A program made the position numbers and the translations under genes. A DNA stretch of 60,483 nt. Source: Acetatifactor sp. (lineage in GTDB: Bacteria; Bacillota; Clostridia; Lachnospirales; Lachnospiraceae). This document shows positions 26,191-34,385 of the stretch, in pieces (positions within the stretch are counted from its first letter, which is position 1; every line of letters begins with the position of its first letter). Location of the stretch: assembly GCA_022511385.1 (NCBI GenBank), contig JAFLRN010000009.1:1-60483 (forward strand), in the 5' to 3' direction. The notes below the pieces were generated by a model. That model worked only from the letters and a program-made list of their open reading frames with translations. It was not told where the DNA came from and did no database searches.

Positions 26191-26264
26191 TGACAATTTC
26201 TGTCATGTACAAGCCGTGTCATCTTCTGTCATAGCTTGACAAACCATTTGAATATAATTATAAT
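26191..26264 (+). promoter_or_regulatory. Consensus promoter with TGTCA operator sites
   Basis: TTGACA (26236-26241) and TATAAT (26259-26264) are spaced exactly 17 bp, both perfect sigma-A hexamers. TGTCA-N5-TGACA (26227-26241) overlaps the -35, TGACA-N5-TGTCA lies at 26191-26205 and another TGTCAT at 26217. A consensus promoter this strong, overlaid by a palindrome, suggests repression. Confidence 0.75.
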
Positions 26265-26345
26265 ATAATAGGTGTTAATTGTATTGTGAAAGCTATCGCT
26301 GATGCGGTCTGAGCGTCTTTAGCGGTCCAGGTGAGGAGGAGCATT

Positions 26346-28391
26346 ATGTTTTGTGAAAAATGCGGAACGCAATTACAGGATGGTGAGAAGTTTTGTCCTA
26401 ACTGCGGAACGCCTGTACGGGCAGTTACCAATTCAAACGGGGGAACACAGCAGGATGCCGGACTTCAGCCTTTATCAAATATGCCTGGAAGCATGGCTGC
26501 AGGAGGGGAAGTGCTTTCCGGTAACGGTGCAGTACAGTCTCAGCCTGTGAGCGACAGTGAGAAACCTAAGAAAAAATCAAAGAAAAAGCTGTTTGTAGCT
26601 ATTGGAGCTGTAGCGGCCGCCGCAGTGCTTGGCGTGGTGGCATTTGCTTCGGAACTTCCTTCCAAAATCAGTAATCTGGCTCATAAGACTTTTTCCTCTT
26701 CTGAGGATTATTATCAGCATGTGGAAAAGAATAATACCAAAGGAGTGGCAAATTCAGTTGGAAGTGTGTACCAGTCCGTTGTGCTGGACAGCAGGGATTT
26801 TTTTGAGACAACGTCGAATTCTACCATAACACTGACTTTTGGCGAGGGATTCAATGACTTTTTCAAGCTTGCTGAGGGTATGATCGGCGAGGATCTGTCC
26901 TGGCTGAAAAGTATTTCTTCAAGCAGCAGCGTTACCATAAATGGGAATAAGTTGAGTATGGATCTATCTACCAGCCTGAATCAAGATAAGCTTCTGTCGC
27001 TGATAATGGCTCTTGATCTGGATGAGGGGGCTGCGTTCCTCCAGATTCCCGAGTTGTCCAGCACTTATCTGGGAGTAGACTTGAAAAAGGCTATGGGTAT
27101 CTCCATCGATGATGTCTTGGATTCATGGGAAGATTTCCGAAAGGAATATATAGAAGTTATTGAGGCTCTTCCCAGCCAGGACCGTATAGAAAAACTGATC
27201 AGCAAGTACATAGAGGTCGCAACTGCATGTGTCGATGATGTGAATAAAAAATCCGTGAACCTGAAGGTGGAAGGCGTCTCACAGAAATGTACTGCTCTGG
27301 AGGTCGCAGTGACTCCGCATCTCATCGTAGACATGCTGGAAGCCATTCTGGATGAAGCAGAGGATGATTCTGAACTGGAGAAGCTCATTACGGATACTGT
27401 GGATGCCCTGAGTGATGTCTTGGGCGTAGATGGCGATAATGTTTATGAAAATTTCCTGGATGAATTTGCGGACCTTTGTGATGAATTAAATGACTCCTTA
27501 AGCGATGTAGATGATGACGATGCATTGCTCCTCACTCTTTATGTGGACGACAAGGGCGATGTTATTGGAAGAACGCTGGAAATAGAGGATGATTATTCCG
27601 CTGTGGAAATTGCAATGCTGATGGTGGAGAGCAGTGGCAAATTCGGATATGAATTGTCTATGTATGTCGAAAATGAGTGGTCGACAACAGACATCGCTTT
27701 CCTTGGCAGCGGCAGGAAGTCGGGCGATAAGATCAGCGGTGAATTTGTTTTGAGCTATAATGACGGCTATGATGACATGGATATACTGGAAATAACAACG
27801 GAAGACCTGGATACAAAGTCATTAAAGGAAGGCAGGCTGAACGGCAAGTTTTCCGTGGGCCTGACGTCTGACGGTGCAAATATATTAGCCAGAACGTTAG
27901 CCAGAGAATTGGGATATTCTTATATGGCGTCAGTCATGGAGTCAGTCTTGAAGGATATAGAGATCCGCATGTCCTACAAGACTGCAGAGAGTTCTTCAGA
28001 GTGCATCGTAGGTGTGGTCTATGGTAAGAAGGATATGATATCTGTTACCATAGCTGCGGATAGCAAGAAGGCATCGGCGGTAAACATTCCGAAGAGCAAG
28101 GAAGTAATCTTTGTGGAGGATGAGAGGAATCTTGCGGACTGGGTCGACACGATCGACTGGAAGAAGTTCTTTTCCGGTCTGGAGAAGACGGACCTGCCTG
28201 ATTTCATTTTAGACCCGATTGAGGATATCTGTGATGCCCTTGCGGACGGCGATCTGGGGGACTTTAGGCTTTATGATCAGTGGGGGAGATATCGCGGACT
28301 GCAAGGCTTTTATCGCTACATGTATGGAATGGGAAACTCTGATGAGCCTGCGTTTGGTAGTTTCTATGATCCCTCATATTACGATTACTAA
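26346..28391 (+). CDS. Zinc-ribbon, single-TM, large extracytoplasmic protein
   Basis: 681 residues; the ATG at 26346 follows GAGGAGGAG. The N-terminal zinc ribbon has Cys 3, 6, 17 and 20 (CEKCG and CPNCG). A linker and Lys-rich stretch lead to a membrane helix (about 81-101) and a 580-residue outer domain. This has long acidic helices (many DD/ED runs near 330-400) and beta-rich segments. The order zinc ribbon-TM-outside resembles TcaA-like Firmicutes proteins, but the outer domain is not recognised. The C-terminus is Tyr/Gly/Asp-rich. It is first gene after a consensus promoter and probably co-transcribed with the transporter genes downstream. Confidence 0.8.
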   Translation: MFCEKCGTQLQDGEKFCPNCGTPVRAVTNSNGGTQQDAGLQPLSNMPGSMAAGGEVLSGNGAVQSQPVSDSEKPKKKSKKKLFVAIGAVAAAAVLGVVAFASELPSKISNLAHKTFSSSEDYYQHVEKNNTKGVANSVGSVYQSVVLDSRDFFETTSNSTITLTFGEGFNDFFKLAEGMIGEDLSWLKSISSSSSVTINGNKLSMDLSTSLNQDKLLSLIMALDLDEGAAFLQIPELSSTYLGVDLKKAMGISIDDVLDSWEDFRKEYIEVIEALPSQDRIEKLISKYIEVATACVDDVNKKSVNLKVEGVSQKCTALEVAVTPHLIVDMLEAILDEAEDDSELEKLITDTVDALSDVLGVDGDNVYENFLDEFADLCDELNDSLSDVDDDDALLLTLYVDDKGDVIGRTLEIEDDYSAVEIAMLMVESSGKFGYELSMYVENEWSTTDIAFLGSGRKSGDKISGEFVLSYNDGYDDMDILEITTEDLDTKSLKEGRLNGKFSVGLTSDGANILARTLARELGYSYMASVMESVLKDIEIRMSYKTAESSSECIVGVVYGKKDMISVTIAADSKKASAVNIPKSKEVIFVEDERNLADWVDTIDWKKFFSGLEKTDLPDFILDPIEDICDALADGDLGDFRLYDQWGRYRGLQGFYRYMYGMGNSDEPAFGSFYDPSYYDY

Positions 28392-28445
28392 TATTGTTAT
28401 GATAATTATTCCTGGTAAGAATCGGCATAGGAGAAAATTGGTTTT

Positions 28446-29117
28446 ATGATAATTGAACTGTCGGGAATACAGAAAGCCTATAGGCGCAAGGTAGTATTGG
28501 AAAGTGTGTCCCTGACGGCGAAGGAAGGTAGCTGCGTGGGCATTCTTGGCGGAAACGGCTGTGGAAAGTCCACGCTGCTTTCCATATTGGCGGGAGTACA
28601 AAAGGCGGACGGCGGTTCCTTTCTCTGTGACGACGAGGATTTGCTGCAGAATACGGAGAGGCGAAATGCCCTTCTGGGTTATGTTCCTCAGGGGAATCCG
28701 TTGATAGAGGAGCTGAATGCCTGGGATAACCTGCGCATGTGGTATGACAGGAGGACGCTGAAGCAGGAGTTGGATCAGGGTGTGCTGGCAATGCTGGGAA
28801 TTGACGGTTTTTTAAAGATCCCGGTGCACAAGATGTCAGGCGGCATGAAAAAACGGTTGTCCATCGGCTGTGCGGTAGCGGCAAAGCCTAAAATTTTGCT
28901 GCTGGATGAGCCTTCCACAGCGTTGGATCTGGTCTGTAAGGAGAAGATATATAATTACTTTTCGGCCTACAGGGACGAAGGGGGGATTCTTCTGTTGGCG
29001 ACCCATGATCTGCAGGAGCTTGCGCTTTGCGATCAATGCTACATCCTAAAGAAGGGAAAGCTGACCTCCTATGAGTACGATGGGGATATCCATCGTCTGG
29101 CAGGGAGTTTATCATGA
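28446..29117 (+). CDS. ABC-2 type transporter ATP-binding protein
   Basis: 223 residues with Walker A GGNGCGKST, Q-loop VPQGNPLIEEL, signature MSGGMKKR, Walker B ILLLDEPSTALDL and H-loop ATHDLQ. The CcmA-like form goes with ABC-2 permeases, two of which follow. It overlaps the first permease by 4 bases (ATGA). The start has AGGAG about 12 bases upstream. Confidence 0.9.
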   Translation: MIIELSGIQKAYRRKVVLESVSLTAKEGSCVGILGGNGCGKSTLLSILAGVQKADGGSFLCDDEDLLQNTERRNALLGYVPQGNPLIEELNAWDNLRMWYDRRTLKQELDQGVLAMLGIDGFLKIPVHKMSGGMKKRLSIGCAVAAKPKILLLDEPSTALDLVCKEKIYNYFSAYRDEGGILLLATHDLQELALCDQCYILKKGKLTSYEYDGDIHRLAGSLS

Positions 29118-30355
29118 GCGGATTTTGCACCTATCTTTACATACAATTTCGCCGTGTGCTGAAGCTTTTGCCATTACTTATGATGGTGACGCTGGTGGTG
29201 TTCGGCTGTGGGAGTGTCTTTGCCACACTGTACTTCAACAGTGATGCCATGACGGAAAACAGCCAAAAATATCAGGTTGCGGTAGTGGGAGATACGACGA
29301 GCACTTATCTTGGCTTTGGCATTTCTGCACTTTCCATGCTGGATGATTCAAGGTTTATGGTTGATTTGCCTGCCATGACGGAGAGCGAGGCAAGGCGGGC
29401 GTTGATGCTGGGAGAGATAACGGCCTATGCCAAGGTGCCGGAGGATATGGTGGAGTCCATTGTCAACGGGACAAATGATGCCCCCATAACCATTGTGGGA
29501 TCTACGGGACAGAAGAGCATCACAGGGTTTTTTGTAGAAGAGCTTACGGAGGTAGTCTCCACGTTAGTCATCCGCTCTCAGAGCGCCATCTATGGCATGC
29601 AGAATATCCTGTGGAACCATGGTTTGGGTGATAAATGGTGGGAAGCCACGGAGAGCTTGAACCTGCGGCTTATTGATATGGTGCTGAAAAGAACACAGCT
29701 GAGTGATCTGGAGGTTTTGGGTCTGTCAAACGGTCTGTCCACCGGAGAGTACTATTTTATCAGTTTGTTGATTTTTTTCCTGCTGCTTTCGGGAATTAAC
29801 AGCAGTCCGTTGTTTGTTCGAAGAAGCAGCGAGTTGATGCGGCTGATGGCCTCCAGAGGTGTGGGGACCTTTCAGCAGGTAACTGGAGAATATCTTGCAT
29901 ATTTACTTCTGAATTTATGTTGTCTTCTGGGGGTTTTTATAGCGCTGATGCCGGTGTTTGGAAATGGTGCCATAAGTTTTGCCGGATGGGAAGGAATGGG
30001 AGCTGATATGCTTATCGGCTTCTATGTCAGGCTGATTCCCGTGGCAGCGACTGTTGCAGCTATGCAGTTTTTGCTGTATGAGCTTGTGACCGGAGTAGTC
30101 ACCGGTATTTTATTACAGTTTATCTGTGGTATTTCCATGGCATATATATCCGGTTACTTTTATCCTGCAAGTATGTTCCCGGATATTTTAAAACACATTG
30201 GCGAACTGCTGCCTACCGGGCTGGCACTGAGATATGCGGATGCTAAGCTGATGGGGGAGGCATCTCTGACGGCAGGAATAGGATTAATGATGTATTTGGC
30301 TATGTTCCTGGTCCTTTCGGGTTTTGTCAGGAGATGCAGGATTCAGAGAGGATAA
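29114..30355 (+). CDS. ABC-2 type permease, subunit 1
   Basis: 413 residues. A first helix (about 16-38) is followed by a 170-residue extracytoplasmic domain, then about five helices from residue 215 (ISLLIFFLLLSG onward). This is the YhgE/ABC-2 layout of exporters with a large loop after the first helix. The start overlaps the ATPase stop, and a second similar permease follows 7 bases on, so a heterodimeric channel is likely. Cargo unknown; the neighbouring zinc-ribbon surface proteins may be linked to it. Confidence 0.82.
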   Translation: MSGFCTYLYIQFRRVLKLLPLLMMVTLVVFGCGSVFATLYFNSDAMTENSQKYQVAVVGDTTSTYLGFGISALSMLDDSRFMVDLPAMTESEARRALMLGEITAYAKVPEDMVESIVNGTNDAPITIVGSTGQKSITGFFVEELTEVVSTLVIRSQSAIYGMQNILWNHGLGDKWWEATESLNLRLIDMVLKRTQLSDLEVLGLSNGLSTGEYYFISLLIFFLLLSGINSSPLFVRRSSELMRLMASRGVGTFQQVTGEYLAYLLLNLCCLLGVFIALMPVFGNGAISFAGWEGMGADMLIGFYVRLIPVAATVAAMQFLLYELVTGVVTGILLQFICGISMAYISGYFYPASMFPDILKHIGELLPTGLALRYADAKLMGEASLTAGIGLMMYLAMFLVLSGFVRRCRIQRG

Positions 30356-30362
30356 ACAGAGG

Positions 30363-31496
30363 ATGCGTCGGATAGCAGTATGGTATATTCTTTTAAATAA
30401 GCGGCTGTTCAAAAAGTGGAGCTTTCTTCTGATCCTCTGTATAGTCCCGTTGCTGGTGGCAGGAATGCGGCTGGCATCACAGCAGGAGAGCGGTATTGCG
30501 ACCATTGCGCTGTGCATGAGAAACCCGGCAGATGAACTGTCGGCCGGGATTGTGGAGCAGTTGCAGGCTGACAGAGATGTTCTGCGATATGTGGTCTGCG
30601 AGACAGAGGAAGCTGCAAGAGGGCTGGTGGAAAGCTTTGAGGCAGATGCAGCTTGGATTTTTCCGGAGGATCTTACGGGGAGTATTCAGGCCGCTGCTCT
30701 CCGTAAGAGGGTGAAGCCGGTGGTAACGGTGGTGGAGCGGGAGGATAATGTGCCCCTGACTTTTTCCCGGGAGATTTTATGCAGCGCTCTTTATCCGGCT
30801 TTTTCCTATGCTGTATATGAGGATTTTGTCAGGGATGACTTAGGACTTGAGGTGGATGCAGAGGAACTTCTGCAGGCTTATGAGCGGACGCTTGTGGAAG
30901 GAAGTTTGTTTCAGATAGAATATTTTGACGGTCAGGTTGTAGAGGATAGTAACTACCTTCTGGCTCCGCTTCGGGGGATATTGGCCCTCTGGCTGGTTCT
31001 CTGTGGGTTTGCTGCCTCCATGTACTATATTCAGGACGAGCAGCGGGGCACATTTTCATGGATGCCTGTGAGACATCGGCTTTGGATGGCCTTCGGCTTT
31101 CATGCGGTGCTTTTGTCGGACGCGGTGGTGGTGCTTTTGATCGCCTGCAGGCTGGCGGGAATATTTACGATATGGTATAAGGAAGCTGCCAATGCAGTTT
31201 TGTTTATGGGATGTGCGCTGGTGTTCTGCAATCTGGTGCGTCTGATCTGCGGCACGCTGGAACGTTTGGGCAGTTGTATTCCCATTCTGCTGATGGGAAT
31301 GGCGGTGGTTTGTCCGGTGTTTATCAATGTGGACCGTTTTAAGCTCCTGCAGTATCTTCTCCCGCCCTTTTACTATCTCCGGGCAACGCACAGTACCTAT
31401 CACATATATCTGATGGCGGCCTATATCTGTGCTGTTTCGGCGCTGTGTGTATTGGTGTCAGGTTGTAAAAATGTTATTAAAATTAATACAAAATAA
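30363..31496 (+). CDS. ABC-2 type permease, subunit 2
   Basis: 377 residues with the same arrangement: a helix at about 16-35, an extracytoplasmic domain (about 40-200) and five or six C-terminal helices. The ATG at 30363 is preferred since it follows GAGAGG and clears the preceding stop. A longer open frame from 30324 overlaps the first permease. A zinc-ribbon gene starts 20 bases after its stop. Confidence 0.82.
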   Translation: MRRIAVWYILLNKRLFKKWSFLLILCIVPLLVAGMRLASQQESGIATIALCMRNPADELSAGIVEQLQADRDVLRYVVCETEEAARGLVESFEADAAWIFPEDLTGSIQAAALRKRVKPVVTVVEREDNVPLTFSREILCSALYPAFSYAVYEDFVRDDLGLEVDAEELLQAYERTLVEGSLFQIEYFDGQVVEDSNYLLAPLRGILALWLVLCGFAASMYYIQDEQRGTFSWMPVRHRLWMAFGFHAVLLSDAVVVLLIACRLAGIFTIWYKEAANAVLFMGCALVFCNLVRLICGTLERLGSCIPILLMGMAVVCPVFINVDRFKLLQYLLPPFYYLRATHSTYHIYLMAAYICAVSALCVLVSGCKNVIKINTK

Positions 31497-31515
31497 ATGA
31501 AAAGAGGTAAAGGAT

Positions 31516-31953
31516 ATGGCATTTTTTGACAAAAAGGCTCAGGTAGCAAATTCAAACGTGAATCAGGGAATGGTAGAATGCGACAGAAGGCTGACGGAGC
31601 TGGCTCAGAATAGAGCTGCGGTTGTCATGCAGATCGGCCAGTTGTTTTTGGCGTCCAACACCCCTGAAAGTGTAAAGGGAAGCCCTTATGAGGAACTTGT
31701 AAGCAGTGTGGCGGCCATCGATCAGGAGGCGGATTATCAAGAGAAGCGTAAACTCGCCATCCAGGGCCTGAGAAAGTGCGAAAAATGTGGGAACATTCTG
31801 GTTCTTGACAGCGCCTTCTGTAATAAGTGCGGCGAAAAGCTGGAGTCTCTATTTGCTGAACAAAACAAAGCACAGAATATCTGTCCTCAATGCGGCTCGA
31901 CATATGCTGAAGGAGCAGCTTTCTGCACCTCCTGCGGCAATAAGCTGGGATAA
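31516..31953 (+). CDS. Double zinc-ribbon cytoplasmic protein
   Basis: 145 residues without a membrane helix. The N-terminal half is helical with many Gln/Ala. The C-terminal half holds two zinc ribbons, CEKCG...CNKCG and CPQCG...CTSCG, each with paired CxxC knuckles. It may bind nucleic acid or protein partners. It sits between the ABC-2 permease and another zinc-ribbon protein, so all are probably one transcript. No function is known to me. Confidence 0.78.
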   Translation: MAFFDKKAQVANSNVNQGMVECDRRLTELAQNRAAVVMQIGQLFLASNTPESVKGSPYEELVSSVAAIDQEADYQEKRKLAIQGLRKCEKCGNILVLDSAFCNKCGEKLESLFAEQNKAQNICPQCGSTYAEGAAFCTSCGNKLG

Positions 31954-32025
31954 GCTAAACTTTGAAAATTGGGAAAGTCGGTGGGAAAGGCCGGCTTTTT
32001 CTGCGGATTAGGGAGGGTGAAAAAT

Positions 32026-34308
32026 ATGTTTTGTACAAACTGTGGGAAGGAAATCAAGGAAGGTGCCTCCTTTTGCAGCGGCTGTGGCATGATGGTGCGG
32101 AAGGACCGCTTGGCAGCGGTAAATACATCTGCTGCAGCGACAGCTGAAAAGCCGGAAAACATTACACTGGCAGAGTCAGCTGTGTCAGCAGAGACGGCAG
32201 CACCTGTAGAGTCAGTGTCCCCGATGGAGACAGCAGCCCCCACAGAGTCTACAGCATCAGTGGAACCTGCAGCTTCTATTGAGACGGCAGCCCCAGCAGA
32301 AGCACAGGCTCCTGCAGCGGCGGTAACTCCTGCAGCAGCTCCGGCTCCTGCACCTGTAGCGGCAGGGGCAGTAGTTTCTGAGGAGAAAAAAGGCAAGAAA
32401 GCAAAGAAAGCCAAGAAAGAGAAGGCGCAGAAGGCTGACGCTCCCAAGAAAAAGGGAAAAGGCGGCCTGATAGCTGTTATTATCCTGCTCGTGCTTGTTA
32501 TCGGAGCAGGTGTGGGAGGTGCTCTTTATTTTACCGGTGATTCTTATAACAGCACAAAGAATATGAAGCTGGCTAATGAGTGTTACGAGGCGGGGGAGTA
32601 TGAAGATGCACTGGATTATTACAAAACGGCCCTCAGCTATGATAATACCCTTGTGGAAGCCTATGTAAATGCAGCGGATATTTATCTTGGCATGAACGAA
32701 TATGAGGAGGCCATCAACCTGCTTGAGAAGGGGATTAAGAGAGCCCGGGATGACGAGGCGGAAGATGCGCTCACAGAAAAGCTGACGGAAGTCTATCTTG
32801 CGGGGATAGATCACGAGATCAGTGTGGAGGCCTACGGAAATGCTTACAGGCTGGCAGAGGAAGGCGTGGCGGCAACGAAGTCTTCTGCGCTTGACCAGAA
32901 AAAGGTGGAGATCTATAGTGCAGAGGCGGATTACTACCTGCGCAATGGCGATTATTATGGAGCGTTCAATGTGCTGAGCGACGGCTATGCCAATACCAAT
33001 GCTGAAACGCTTTTGGAGAAGAAGGCAGAGGTTTACCTGAATCAGGCGGATAACTATATAGCATTGAATGATTTCTACAACGCCTTTGTGGCACTGAACA
33101 ACGGCCTGGCGGATACCGGGAATGCGTCTCTGGCGGAGAAGAAGGTGGATGTCTATCTGGCGAATGCAGCGTATTACATTGAGGCAGATGACTGCGCAGC
33201 TGCGGTGGATGTTCTTTCGCAGGGGATAGAAGATACCGGTTCTGAGAGGCTGACAGAGCGGCTGGAATATTTGGCTGAGAATATATCTATTACGAAGAGT
33301 TCCTACTATTCTGACGGACAGCTGAGAAATGTATCCGAATATGATGAGAATGGAAACGTGATTTGGTATACAATCTATAATAGATACGGACGTGTCGACT
33401 CCAAATATCAATATGAGTATGATGCAAACGGGAATTTGTCTAAGGAAACAGGTTATGACGCTTATGGAAATGTATTATATTCTGTAGAGGAACATTATGA
33501 TGCCGATGGGAATCTGCTTTCCTTAAGGCGGTATGATGCAGATCATGCGCTCACATCTTTTGTAGAAAGTACATATGAGGGAGGTTGTTTGACGGAATAC
33601 AAAAGCGGTACACCTCAATTGATTGACATGTGGTATCGGTCATTCTATGACGATAACGGCAATCTGATAGCTGAATACCATTTTGGTACAGATTTAGATG
33701 ATGTCATTTATTCGTATGTGTACAATTATGATGATGCCGGAAATCGGATTGGAGTTGAAGAGCATGATGCAAACGGAAATCTGCTATATCGCACGGAGAT
33801 AGCATATGATGCAAACGGCAATTTAATATCCTCAGCGTATGTGGCAGAGGGGAGTATATCAGTGAATGAATATGAGTATGATGAGAATGGTAATATAACA
33901 AGGTCTAGTAGCTATGAAAAATATGCCGATTACTATTACAATGACGATGCCGACTATGAGTACGGTTCCACAACATTGTATGTGCATGATGCTTCCGGCA
34001 ACATAATCAGTGAGGAGAACTACGATATTGACGACAACCTTGTTTACAGAGAGATAAATGAATATGATGAAGAGGGGAATCGGATAAAATACGAAAGATA
34101 TAATTCAGATAATGAACTCAGCGTTAGGGGCGAATATACATACGATGACAGAGGTAACCAGACCAGCTACGTCATCTATAACGCTTACGGCAGCCGGACT
34201 GGATGGGTGCAAAGAGAATTTGACTTGTTTGGAAACCTTATAAGCGAGAGAAATAGTTACGGCACATACGCCTATGTTTATGAGTATGCATTCCGCGGAG
34301 AACTGTAA
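32026..34308 (+). CDS. Zinc ribbon-TM-TPR-YD repeat surface protein
   Basis: 760 residues, ATG at 32026 after AGGGAGG. Order: zinc ribbon (Cys 3, 6, 17, 20), Ala/Pro/Thr linker (about 30-120), Lys-rich stretch, membrane helix (about 148-168), TPR-like helical repeats (about 175-415), then about 15 YD-type repeats of the form YDxxGN to the end. YD repeats are known from Rhs and teneurin proteins, where they form a spiral beta shell. Here they lack the Rhs core-end motif and any toxin tip. The topology puts TPR and YD parts outside. The frame is intact and the repeats differ at DNA level. Confidence 0.8.
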   Translation: MFCTNCGKEIKEGASFCSGCGMMVRKDRLAAVNTSAAATAEKPENITLAESAVSAETAAPVESVSPMETAAPTESTASVEPAASIETAAPAEAQAPAAAVTPAAAPAPAPVAAGAVVSEEKKGKKAKKAKKEKAQKADAPKKKGKGGLIAVIILLVLVIGAGVGGALYFTGDSYNSTKNMKLANECYEAGEYEDALDYYKTALSYDNTLVEAYVNAADIYLGMNEYEEAINLLEKGIKRARDDEAEDALTEKLTEVYLAGIDHEISVEAYGNAYRLAEEGVAATKSSALDQKKVEIYSAEADYYLRNGDYYGAFNVLSDGYANTNAETLLEKKAEVYLNQADNYIALNDFYNAFVALNNGLADTGNASLAEKKVDVYLANAAYYIEADDCAAAVDVLSQGIEDTGSERLTERLEYLAENISITKSSYYSDGQLRNVSEYDENGNVIWYTIYNRYGRVDSKYQYEYDANGNLSKETGYDAYGNVLYSVEEHYDADGNLLSLRRYDADHALTSFVESTYEGGCLTEYKSGTPQLIDMWYRSFYDDNGNLIAEYHFGTDLDDVIYSYVYNYDDAGNRIGVEEHDANGNLLYRTEIAYDANGNLISSAYVAEGSISVNEYEYDENGNITRSSSYEKYADYYYNDDADYEYGSTTLYVHDASGNIISEENYDIDDNLVYREINEYDEEGNRIKYERYNSDNELSVRGEYTYDDRGNQTSYVIYNAYGSRTGWVQREFDLFGNLISERNSYGTYAYVYEYAFRGEL

Positions 34309-34326
34309 TAGGTGAATCTTCTTTCA

Positions 34327-34356
34327 GGGCGTCCTGCCAGTCGGGACGCTCTGTTT
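34327..34356 (+). terminator. Hairpin terminator after the YD-repeat gene
   Basis: GCGTCC and GGGACGC pair around TGCCAGTC, followed by TCTGTTTA. A short U-tract makes it a moderate terminator. Confidence 0.55.
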
Positions 34357-34385
34357 ATCCTGAACGCAAGTGAGGTGAGGAAGGT

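Noticed and set aside
32257-33411. 384-codon minus-strand frame under the YD-repeat gene
   Set aside because: Cys/Arg/Ile-rich antisense of repeats; no homology to any pattern I know.
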